Below are positions 8,157-14,092 of a stretch of 19,855 bases of DNA, piece by piece. Every line of letters starts with the position of its first letter. Position 1 is the first letter of the stretch. The notes under the pieces were generated by a model. It was not told the DNA's origin, searched no databases, and saw nothing but the letters and a program-made list of their open reading frames with translations. The DNA comes from JBNKDD01 sp050288085 (GTDB taxonomy: Bacteria; Chloroflexota; Anaerolineae; Aggregatilineales; UBA3940). Made by a program: the position numbers and the translations under genes. The stretch covers positions 1-19,855 of the forward strand of contig JBNKDD010000086.1 of NCBI GenBank assembly GCA_050288085.1. The letters are read 5' to 3'.

Positions 8157-9344
8157 TCAGGTCAGACCAAGTTCACGGTTGAGAAGCATTGCAGCGGCAC
8201 CCAGTATGACAATGTCATCACCAAGTTCAGAGACTTCGAGGTGGATTTCGGGGAATAGGCCGGAAAGAATACCCTTGTTCATCTGTTCCTGAATAGGATC
8301 GGTCAACTCTTTTCCAAACCGGGCCAGGCTGCCCGCCATAACAAACCGGTGGATATTCAATGCGCCGACAACATGCTTCATTGCTTTACCCACCGTCAAG
8401 CCAATTTCATGGATAATCGTGGCGATGGCCGGGTCTCCAGCTTGATAGGATTGCCAGATTGTGTTGGTATTTATATCATCTAGCGTATCGATAAACTGGT
8501 GAATTTTTGCCTCTGGGTCGGTGCTGGCTAATTTGTGCACCCGCTGGGCAAGATATTGGCTGCTTGCCAGTGTTTCAAGACAACCGTAGCGGCCACACAG
8601 GCATGGCTCGCCATTCTCTACAATCTCTATATGCCCGATCTCACCTGCCCCAAAACCATCACCGTAGAACAACTGCCGGTTAAATATGATGCCCGCACCG
8701 ATCCCCCGCCCAATTTTGATCAGCATCAGATTCGAAGCGGTTTTGCTGCCACCAAAGGTCAGTTCTGCAATAGCAGCGACCTGGCAATCGTTGGCGATGT
8801 ATACTGGGAGGTCGTAGCGTTCTTCCAGTAAATCACCGAGAGGTAGGTCATGCCAATCAAGGTTGACAGCCGTCCGGACGATCCCGTCTTCTGTATTCAT
8901 CAATCCCGGTGAGCCAATGCCAATCCCCAAAATGGGGCTGATGGCTGCGTCAAGCAGTTCGTCAATCAGGCTATATACGAGCTCTAAAGCGCATTCGCCA
9001 TTGCAGCCGTTGACCGGCAGGTTGATGCGATTCAGGATTTCACCACGCAGATTGGTGATAGCCCCCCGAAACTCGCTGTTTGCCAAGTCAATGCCGATAA
9101 GGTGACGGCCACTATCTACCACACCCAGTAGGATCGGCGGTTTCCCCCCCGCTGAAGGCCCAACGGCAATCTCCGCAACCAGCCCATCGTCAATCAGTTC
9201 CGATACGATAGTCGATACAGTGGGGCGAGTTAAGCTGGTTATTCGAGCAACATCCGCCCGGCTCAAATTCTCCCCATTGTAGAGTGTTTTCAATACGAGC
9301 AGGGTGTTATGTTGCTTGGTTTTTTGCCGGGTAGCTTTTTTCAT
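8157..9344 (-). CDS. ROK-family transcriptional repressor (NagC/Mlc/XylR type)
   Basis: 395 residues, the usual length for this family. An N-terminal winged helix (about 12-60) contains SRADVARITSLTRPTVSTI. The ROK sugar-binding domain begins at GIDLANSEFRGAITN (about 84). The ROK signature is complete: IANDCQ (183-188), GRGIGAG (212-218), GHIE with His238, and the zinc motif CLCGRYGCLE (Cys248, Cys250, Cys255). Such repressors release DNA when they bind a pathway sugar. It is the first gene of the operon and lies directly downstream of a promoter overlapped by a palindromic operator, so autoregulation and control of the whole operon are likely. SD AGGA is about 10 nt before the ATG. Confidence 0.93.
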   Translation of the reverse strand: MKKATRQKTKQHNTLLVLKTLYNGENLSRADVARITSLTRPTVSTIVSELIDDGLVAEIAVGPSAGGKPPILLGVVDSGRHLIGIDLANSEFRGAITNLRGEILNRINLPVNGCNGECALELVYSLIDELLDAAISPILGIGIGSPGLMNTEDGIVRTAVNLDWHDLPLGDLLEERYDLPVYIANDCQVAAIAELTFGGSKTASNLMLIKIGRGIGAGIIFNRQLFYGDGFGAGEIGHIEIVENGEPCLCGRYGCLETLASSQYLAQRVHKLASTDPEAKIHQFIDTLDDINTNTIWQSYQAGDPAIATIIHEIGLTVGKAMKHVVGALNIHRFVMAGSLARFGKELTDPIQEQMNKGILSGLFPEIHLEVSELGDDIVILGAAAMLLNRELGLT

Positions 9345-9380
9345 TCTTGAACTATCCTAACAACGTGAGTGGGTGGGGAG

Positions 9381-9410
9381 TTAGTAAGTTAATTTACCTT
9401 ACTAAGTAAG
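9381..9410. promoter_or_regulatory. Putative ROK-repressor operator (overlapping inverted repeats)
   Basis: TTAGTAAG (9381-9388) and CTTACTAA (9398-9405) form a perfect 8-bp inverted repeat with a 9-nt spacer. A further GTAAG half-site (9406-9410) makes CTTAC-TAA-GTAAG, so at least three half-sites are packed in 30 nt. Overlap with the -10/+1 region and adjacency to the ROK repressor gene strongly suggest its operator. I saw no second copy of TTAGTAAG in the other intergenic gaps I examined. Confidence 0.65.
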
Positions 9411-9437
9411 TTTATAGGATTTTGGACAATGCGTCAA
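9409..9437 (-). promoter_or_regulatory. Predicted sigma-70-type promoter of the sugar operon
   Basis: On the minus strand TTGACG (9432-9437) serves as a -35 box. The -10 is either TATAAA (9411-9416, spacer 15) or TAAACT (9409-9414, spacer 17). The start of transcription would fall inside the adjacent TTAGTAAG operator, about 60 nt before the repressor start codon. Box matches are visible; use is inferred. Confidence 0.5.
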
Positions 9438-9449
9438 GAAGGAATCCAT

Positions 9450-9488
9450 ACTGTATTTGACAACCCAAGAGTCGTTGTCAAATACAGT
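9450..9488. repeat. Perfect 15-bp inverted repeat upstream of the sugar operon
   Basis: ACTGTATTTGACAAC (9450-9464) and GTTGTCAAATACAGT (9474-9488) pair perfectly with a 9-nt loop. Neither strand shows a following U-tract, so a simple intrinsic terminator is unlikely. Each arm contains TTGACA. It may be a regulator-binding site, a terminal-repeat remnant of a small mobile element, or a scar hairpin at the edge of the relic region. Confidence 0.7.
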
Positions 9489-9517
9489 CTCTCCTCGCTC
9501 CCCAAACCGTGATGTGG

Positions 9518-9784
9518 TTAGTCACCTACGACGATGAAGCCCTTTTCGTCAACGGGAACGGTCTTGCACCACACCTCGAAGGCTTCTCTCCAGGTGTCGG
9601 GTATTCCGTCCTGACGCTCTTTCCAGGTTTGACTGGGCAACTTCGTGCCATCGGGGAGGGTTGCACCCTCTAGCGATTTTATGTGAGTGAGCTGCTCAAT
9701 GTTGTTATGTTGCTTTTTCAGGCCAGAAAAAAGGGAGGGGTGGTCTGATAGAGTGGCGTCTACATGAGCCTGGTGGCTCGAAGG
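9518..9784 (-). pseudogene. Orphan reading frame without start codon, probable gene remnant
   Basis: A minus-strand frame is open for 88 codons between a TAG (9785-9787) and TAA (9518-9520), with no ATG, GTG or TTG in frame. Its last 60 or so residues look like real protein: balanced composition, with GATLPDGTKLPSQTWKERQD, then GIPDTWREAFEVWCKTVPVD, then EKGFIVVGD at the end. I do not recognise a family. Its upstream end runs antisense into the phosphorylase relic, so it was probably cut off by the same rearrangement. It was too short and start-less to be called a gene and may be chance. Confidence 0.35.
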
Positions 9785-10040
9785 CTACGATGGTAAGAAT
9801 GGTTGGGCCTTTGGCAGCGAGGATGTCCAGGGTGACCACAAGGCCACCGACGCTGACGCCCTCTATCGACTGCTGGAAGAACAGGTTATTCCTATGTACT
9901 ATGAACGCTCGGACGACGGCGTGCCCCACGCTTTTGTGAAGGTCAGCAAGACTGCTATTAAGAGCGTGGCTCCCGCCTTTAGCACGCGCCGGATGGTGAA
10001 AGAATATGTGAATCTGTTCTATGCCTCTGCCCTGGGCATG
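9768..10040 (+). pseudogene. C-terminal remnant of an alpha-glucan (glycogen) phosphorylase
   Basis: In one plus-strand frame the translation begins AWWLEGYDGKNGWAFGSED, matching the conserved WWxEGYnGkNGWA segment of GT35 alpha-glucan phosphorylases of the short bacterial/archaeal type. It continues with ADALYRLLEEQVIPMYYER, DDGVPHAFVKVSKTAIKSVA and PAFSTRRMVKEYVNLFY, the family's C-terminal region in the right order. Everything before this is missing: a TGA (9765-9767) precedes it and the sequence upstream is unrelated. Only about 90 of some 700-850 residues survive, with no start codon or catalytic PLP domain, so it is not functional. It is the only plus-strand coding trace in the window, pointing to a rearrangement or deletion. 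Confidence 0.82.
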
Positions 10041-10049
10041 AACGAAGCT

Positions 10050-10200
10050 TATATGGAAGTCTGTATTTCAGAGGCCGGTCAGGAATTGTTAGCCGGTTTT
10101 TTACCGGCATGTCCAGGGGATTGTTAACGAGATGAGCGTCCTTACCGCCGAAGAACAGGAAGATTTGGCGCGTCTCTGCCGTAAACTGGGTTTACGGTGA
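10050..10200 (+). pseudogene. Frameshifted C-terminal remnant of a MarR-like regulator
   Basis: The phosphorylase frame runs on into EVCISEAGQELLAGFLPA, typical of the MarR wing and following helix ('…LTEAGRELL…LP'), then hits TAA at 10125-10127. A +1 shift near 10108 restores the expected end: HVQGIVNEMSVLTAEEQEDL followed by ARLCRKLGLR and TGA at 10198-10200. The 'LTxEEQExLxxLxRKLG' ending is a MarR hallmark. The winged-helix DNA-binding part is gone. Phosphorylase and MarR fragments joined in one frame indicate an internal deletion plus a later frameshift. The stop abuts the CoA-transferase stop of the opposite strand. Confidence 0.6.
10179..10197. repeat. Hairpin at the end of the CoA-transferase gene
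   Basis: CCGTAAAC and GTTTACGG pair perfectly over 8 bp with a 3-nt loop, 4 nt after the CoA-transferase stop on the minus strand. No U-tract follows, so it is at best a weak or factor-dependent end signal. It also lies inside the MarR relic, so it may be incidental. Confidence 0.3.
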
Positions 10201-11337
10201 TTACCGGTAGCCAAACTCGTGCAGAATAGCTTCGGTGTGTTCGCCTAGACGTGGCGCTCGTCGGATGGGCGGTCGAGTATCGTCAACGTGAATCGGGGAA
10301 CCAGGTACCATTAATGATGTGCCATTGTCCAGCCGGAGATGAGCTAGCATCCCGCGTGCTTCAAGGTGGGGGTCAGAGGCCAGATCGTCAATTGAACGAA
10401 CCAGCCCGGATGGGATTCCGGCAGTTTGGAGATCATCCAACAAGTCAGCAGCCGGTTGATCCGCGCACCACTCCGCTAGCAGGGGGCGGAGTTCGTCGTA
10501 GTGAGCCAAACGGCCCTCGTTGGTGGCAAAACGTTTGTTAGCCGCTAATCCGTTCCCCACCAACCGCGCTAACCGATCCCATAGCTGATCGCTGCCTACC
10601 CCGATCACGATCATTCCATCCATCGCCTCAAAGCTGTCAAATGGAGCGATCACGTTATCGATGTTACCCTGCCGTGAGGGAACTTTACCGGTAGCGCTGT
10701 AGGTGACCAGTGCATTCTCAAGGCAGGCAAACAAGGCTTCGACCATAGACACATCGATGTAAGCCCCCTGGCCGGTGTGAGCCTGACGCCATAGTGCCGC
10801 CAACAATCCCGTTGCTGCCGTCAATCCCGCGATGGCATCAGCAATGGCCGGGCCGGTTTTCATAGGCTGATCGGAAGGTCCGGTCAGGCTCATCAAACCG
10901 CCGCAGGCCTGCGCCACAATATCGTAGCATGGGAGTTGAGAATCCGGCCCGTTCTGCCCAAAGCCACTGATACTCGCATAAACCAGATGCGGGCAATCTG
11001 CCTGAAGTGTGGCGTAATCCAGCCCATAGCGTGTCATCACGCCTGGCCGCGCATTTTCAATCAGAACATCAACACGAGCGGCCATACGCTGTAAAATAGC
11101 CTGGCTCTCAGGCTGCCTAAAATCCAGGGCGACAGACTCTTTTCCCCGGTTCAGCATCTCAAAGTAACCGCTGGTCTTTCCCAACAAGGGGCCAAAGCTG
11201 CGGCTGTCATCGCCCCCATCAGGGTGTTCAACTTTGATCACACGTGCTCCGAGATCGGCCAGCAATAAGGTTGCATAGGGGCCGCTGTACACCCGGGTGA
11301 AGTCAAGCACAGTTAATCCATCTAACAGGCGAGTCAT
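10201..11337 (-). CDS. Class III (CaiB/BaiF) acyl-CoA transferase
   Basis: 378 residues, near the usual 380-400 of formyl-CoA transferase/CaiB family members. The N-terminal fold signature is visible (LDFTRVYSGPYATLLLADLG, then ARVIKVEHPDGGDD). NRGKESVALDF, ISGFGQNGP and TGPAIADAIAGL follow, with Asp167 at the catalytic position that forms the aspartyl-CoA anhydride (Asp169 in formyl-CoA transferase). The C-terminal AGIPSGLVRSIDDLASDPHL and PRLGEHTEAIL are family hallmarks. It moves CoA between carboxylic acids in the cytoplasm; the acid pair cannot be told from sequence. Its ATG overlaps the end of the acetyltransferase gene by 4 nt (GGGAGGGG ribosome site 7 nt upstream), so the two are cotranslated. 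Confidence 0.93.
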   Translation of the reverse strand: MTRLLDGLTVLDFTRVYSGPYATLLLADLGARVIKVEHPDGGDDSRSFGPLLGKTSGYFEMLNRGKESVALDFRQPESQAILQRMAARVDVLIENARPGVMTRYGLDYATLQADCPHLVYASISGFGQNGPDSQLPCYDIVAQACGGLMSLTGPSDQPMKTGPAIADAIAGLTAATGLLAALWRQAHTGQGAYIDVSMVEALFACLENALVTYSATGKVPSRQGNIDNVIAPFDSFEAMDGMIVIGVGSDQLWDRLARLVGNGLAANKRFATNEGRLAHYDELRPLLAEWCADQPAADLLDDLQTAGIPSGLVRSIDDLASDPHLEARGMLAHLRLDNGTSLMVPGSPIHVDDTRPPIRRAPRLGEHTEAILHEFGYR

Positions 11338-12266
11338 AGAATGTCCCCTCCCAGGCAGTCCCAGCGTCCAAAATCAAGGAGTGTCGCGGATACGTCTTCA
11401 CATAGTGGCTTGACTGTCAAGAAATAGGGATGACGCGAAGCAGGCAGGGGCAGCATCAGTGCCACCCGACGGAGGAGTCCTGTCCAGGGCGACCCCGGTG
11501 TGGTCAGCAAATAGATCATCCGCACGCCGGAATCCCACATAGTCTGTGCCCAGCGTATAACCAGTTCGGCGGGGTCAGGGCTGTAGGCAGCTAACAGAGC
11601 TGCCCCGATTCCATACCGTCCAGGCAGCAGCCGGTAAGCGATCACACCATAGGTCTGCCCATCCTGAATCCAGGGGGCAAAATGATAGGCCCGTTGAGGG
11701 TGGTCGACGAAGCGATAACGAAGCCAGACTGCGGTCGGCACAAAATGGATACTTTCACGAACAGGCAGCGGAAAAGATAGAGTGGGCCACTTATCTGTCA
11801 GTTGCAGCGGCGGGACCCGTGGCGCACGGAGCAGCACTGCTAATTGGGGCTGCATCCGGCCCACCACATGATAGCCATAACTCCGGCTGTGACGATCAAC
11901 GCGCACCCCAGCAGCATTGGAAAATCCCACCCCGGCCACACCTCCACGCGCTGCCAGTTCCTCATACACCGGGCGGGCAACCTGTTTGATCAGGCCCTGA
12001 CCACGATAATCCGGGTGGGTTGCCATGTTAACACACATTCCCACCATTCCAGGGGCATGAGTGCTGGGAATATATAGTTCGGTCAGCAAGCTGCTGTACT
12101 GAGCAGCCAGCACAGGCCCATCCCAGGCACCCCAGGCCAATATGGGAAAAGCAGCGTGTAACCGATCAAGAACATCTGCCATTTCCGCATGAGAGCGGTC
12201 GAAAGCTGCCGACAAAAGAGAGGCCCATTCATCTTGGTCATGCAAGGTCAAAGGTGAAATATCCAT
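11334..12266 (-). CDS. GNAT-family N-acetyltransferase
   Basis: 310 residues. The acetyl-CoA-binding motif A is clear: MVGMCVNMATHPDYRGQGLI, with RGQGLI at 88-93, and GVGFSNAAGVRVDRHSRSYG in the next strand and helix. The N-terminal half (about 1-130) is a full GNAT fold; the C-terminal half has little recognisable motif, an arrangement seen in Eis-like and other two-domain acetyltransferases. The substrate is unknown. It is the first gene of a two-gene unit with the CoA-transferase, sharing a 4-nt overlap, which suggests related acyl-CoA work. The ribosome site before 12266 is weak (GGGTG). Confidence 0.85.
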   Translation of the reverse strand: MDISPLTLHDQDEWASLLSAAFDRSHAEMADVLDRLHAAFPILAWGAWDGPVLAAQYSSLLTELYIPSTHAPGMVGMCVNMATHPDYRGQGLIKQVARPVYEELAARGGVAGVGFSNAAGVRVDRHSRSYGYHVVGRMQPQLAVLLRAPRVPPLQLTDKWPTLSFPLPVRESIHFVPTAVWLRYRFVDHPQRAYHFAPWIQDGQTYGVIAYRLLPGRYGIGAALLAAYSPDPAELVIRWAQTMWDSGVRMIYLLTTPGSPWTGLLRRVALMLPLPASRHPYFLTVKPLCEDVSATLLDFGRWDCLGGDIL

Positions 12267-12406
12267 TGTGCACCCAGGCCCAAAATCTGTATATCGTTGG
12301 GGTCTATAGTGATGCTAATTGCAAGAAATCGTGACCCCCGACAAATATCCACGAAAAGCAACTTTCACCATAAGTGGGGGTAATCTCTGCGCTTACCCGG
12401 CCAAAA

Positions 12407-12422
12407 GTAAAACATATTTTAC
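12407..12422. promoter_or_regulatory. Palindrome upstream of the GNAT gene
   Basis: GTAAAA/TTTTAC arms with a CATA centre form a 16-bp palindrome in the 215-nt gap between the acetyltransferase gene and the respiratory operon terminator. It could be an operator for the two-gene unit. Nothing else in 12267-12481 stands out. Confidence 0.3.
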
Positions 12423-12481
12423 CAGATATGGACGGATTGCATATCGAGCTTCAGGTGAAGGCAGCTTGAAGGAAGCTGCAT

Positions 12482-12508
12482 AAAAAAGCCCCGCCACTTG
12501 GCGAGGTT
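12482..12508 (-). terminator. Intrinsic terminator of the respiratory operon
   Basis: On the minus strand AACCTCGCC-AAGT-GGCGGGGCTT forms a compact stem (one G·U pair, 4-nt loop) followed by a six-U run (A-run 12482-12487). It lies about 80 nt after the TatA stop codon, ending the cytochrome/flavoprotein operon. Confidence 0.88.
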
Positions 12509-12511
12509 AGG

Positions 12512-12583
12512 AAAGCCTCTTGATTGAGGAGGGTTGTCCCCCTTATTGGGCCAGCATCAAGGGGGACAGTTTGCGTGAGGCTT
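12512..12583 (-). repeat. Nested hairpins between tatA and the terminator
   Basis: A perfect 9-bp stem (GTCCCCCTT 12536-12544 with AAGGGGGAC 12559-12567) is enclosed by an outer pair (AAGCCTC 12513-12519 with GAGGCTT 12577-12583). Another small CCTC/GAGG stem lies between. The whole 3' tail ahead of the terminator is thus highly structured, probably protecting the mRNA end. Confidence 0.5.
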
Positions 12584-12584
12584 C

Positions 12585-12758
12585 TTATTCTGATGATTTG
12601 ACTGCCTCATCCATGCCATCATCACGCATCCCTTTTCGGAACTCGCTGACAGCCGTGCCTAGCTCCCGGCCAATCTTTCCCACTCGCCCTACTCCGAACA
12701 AAAGCATGACGATCACCAGGATGATGACCAGTTCCATTGGGCCAAGTTGTTGAAACAT
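12585..12758 (-). CDS. tatA: Twin-arginine translocase subunit TatA/TatE type
   Basis: 57 residues beginning MFQQLGPMELVIILVIVMLL. It has the TatA/B family architecture: a short periplasmic start, one membrane helix (about 8-24), the FGVGRVGKIGRELG hinge with the family's conserved 'FGxxRxxxxGxxLG' pattern, an amphipathic helix (SEFRKGMRD) and a short charged tail. It forms the pore of the Tat exporter in the membrane with TatC, which is not encoded here. GAGGAG lies 8 nt before the ATG. It is the last gene of an operon whose first two products carry twin-arginine signals, so it probably supplies extra or dedicated translocase capacity for them. Confidence 0.92.
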   Translation of the reverse strand: MFQQLGPMELVIILVIVMLLFGVGRVGKIGRELGTAVSEFRKGMRDDGMDEAVKSSE

Positions 12759-12810
12759 TGATTTTTCTCCTCGTCGCGGCCTGGCCGCTCCTAAACGTGC
12801 ATTTTTCGTT

Positions 12811-13368
12811 TTAACTGTCCCCAGAGGGCTTTATCCAACCCGGATCATCTGTGACCGGGTTATGACAACTTGAACAGTAATCCTCTGACTCCCTGTGCGC
12901 TTTGTGACAGGTCTGGCATTCCAACTCGCCCCAGTGCCCCTCGTGCGGGTTGCGTTCGAATCCCGTAATCTCAGGGGTTGTCTGGGCGATCACCTCCGCA
13001 TAACTGCCATGGCAGGTGAAGCAGAATTCCATTTCCATCTCGCGCTCGCGCAGCGGAACCTCATAGCCAACCACGTAGGCTTTCCACTCTGAGAGTGACT
13101 CCTCCAGAGTGCGGTCATGGCAGCTCTGGCAGGAAATCCCTGCTTCGGCGTGGTAGTGTGCCATCTGATACGAGTTGGTCTCAACCCAGCCATTATAATA
13201 CGGATCCGCGTGGCAGGTCGCGCAGTAGCGGGGATTCTTGCGGCTGTCCTTAACCCCTACCGTTCCCATCGCCAGCAGCATTGCCAGCAGTAACACGACA
13301 GCAGTGCCTATTTTGAGGGCATTCGGCAAGATGAATTTTTTCTTTGGCTTAGATGTTTCTTCGCTCAT
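12811..13368 (-). CDS. Pentaheme NrfH/NapC-like membrane-anchored cytochrome c
   Basis: 185 residues from the chosen start: a basic N-terminus, one membrane anchor (about 18-36), then five CxxCH haem sites at 49-53, 80-84, 116-120, 151-155 and 165-169. His71 and His73, and a set of other histidines (142, 145, 158), could serve as distal ligands. The layout of N-terminal anchor plus CATCH soon after it resembles NrfH/NapC quinol dehydrogenases, though those usually have four haems. It likely relays electrons from the membrane toward the tetraheme protein or flavoproteins outside the membrane. Start 13368 has GAGGT just upstream and leaves a 7-nt gap after the cytochrome b gene; 13401 would overlap that gene by 26 nt and lacks this signal. 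Confidence 0.87.
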   Translation of the reverse strand: MSEETSKPKKKFILPNALKIGTAVVLLLAMLLAMGTVGVKDSRKNPRYCATCHADPYYNGWVETNSYQMAHYHAEAGISCQSCHDRTLEESLSEWKAYVVGYEVPLREREMEMEFCFTCHGSYAEVIAQTTPEITGFERNPHEGHWGELECQTCHKAHRESEDYCSSCHNPVTDDPGWIKPSGDS

Positions 13369-13375
13369 AATGACC

Positions 13376-14092
13376 TCATTCTTCTTCAGCGCCGCTGCCA
13401 CTTGATGTCTCTTGGCCCTCGCCGCGCAGACGTTGGAACTCCAGCGGATGTTCTTCCATCATTCGCTGCTCTGAGATCTTCCCCGTGAAGATGGTGGTAT
13501 CTAACCGCCACCGGCCTCCGGCAAAGTGAGTGTTGTACATATGCCAGGTGATGATCGAGGCTACAGCCAGGACAGCTTCCAGGCCATGAGCGGCTTTCGC
13601 GGCATAGACCACCACACCGGGGAGACGCTCGGTTACCCACAGGGGAAACATCAAAATCAGCCCGGTTAAGCCCATCAGCACCGTTCCCCAGATCAGGGCC
13701 CAGTATTCCAGTTTTTGACGAAAGTCAAAGCGATCGTACCGGGGCGGTTCGGCTTGCTTACCCAGCAAATAGCCCGTTGACTGGGCCGCATCCTTCGCGT
13801 CCTGTAGGGACGGCAGCATCAACCGAGATCGGGTGAAGATCAGGTCAATCACGACGCTGATAACGTGGTATATAAAGACCGTGCCCAGCAGGACGCCAAA
13901 CATGTGATGGATCATACGGGCCCCGTCAAGCCCGCCCATGATGGACAGGATCACCTGTGCCACCTTCGTTTTGACAAATGTCTGGGGCAGGCCCGTCAAC
14001 GCAAGCATGACCATAGAAATAATCAACAGGATATGCTGTATACGCTGGCTGAGGTCGAATCTGGTGTATGTATCGATGGTTCTACTTGTCAT
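13376..14092 (-). CDS. Membrane cytochrome b (formate dehydrogenase gamma / b561-like)
   Basis: 238 residues from the chosen start (MTSRTID…, AAGGAC upstream) with four predicted membrane helices (about 20-38, 62-84, 130-150, 165-187). Histidines suited to bind two b haems are His20, His62/63, His76, His169 and His184. This is the pattern of di-haem quinol-linked cytochrome b subunits (FdnI/HydC/b561 type). It should take electrons from menaquinol and pass them to the multihaem cytochromes encoded on either side. The gene overlaps the preceding tetraheme gene by 11 nt and leads into the pentaheme gene after 7 nt, showing translational coupling. The Glu/Ser-rich C-terminus is cytoplasmic or flexible. 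Confidence 0.85.
   Translation of the reverse strand: MTSRTIDTYTRFDLSQRIQHILLIISMVMLALTGLPQTFVKTKVAQVILSIMGGLDGARMIHHMFGVLLGTVFIYHVISVVIDLIFTRSRLMLPSLQDAKDAAQSTGYLLGKQAEPPRYDRFDFRQKLEYWALIWGTVLMGLTGLILMFPLWVTERLPGVVVYAAKAAHGLEAVLAVASIITWHMYNTHFAGGRWRLDTTIFTGKISEQRMMEEHPLEFQRLRGEGQETSSGSGAEEE

Noticed and set aside
9705..9929. 74-codon minus-strand frame
   Set aside because: It is antisense to the phosphorylase relic with no ribosome site or family resemblance.
9894..10127. 77-residue plus-strand gene starting at the internal ATG
   Set aside because: The homologous frame extends upstream of this ATG to 9768 and downstream into a frameshifted MarR tail, so it is part of a relic, not a small gene.
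12520..12753. 77-codon plus-strand frame over the tatA region
   Set aside because: The opposite strand encodes a convincing TatA with a ribosome site; this frame is its shadow.
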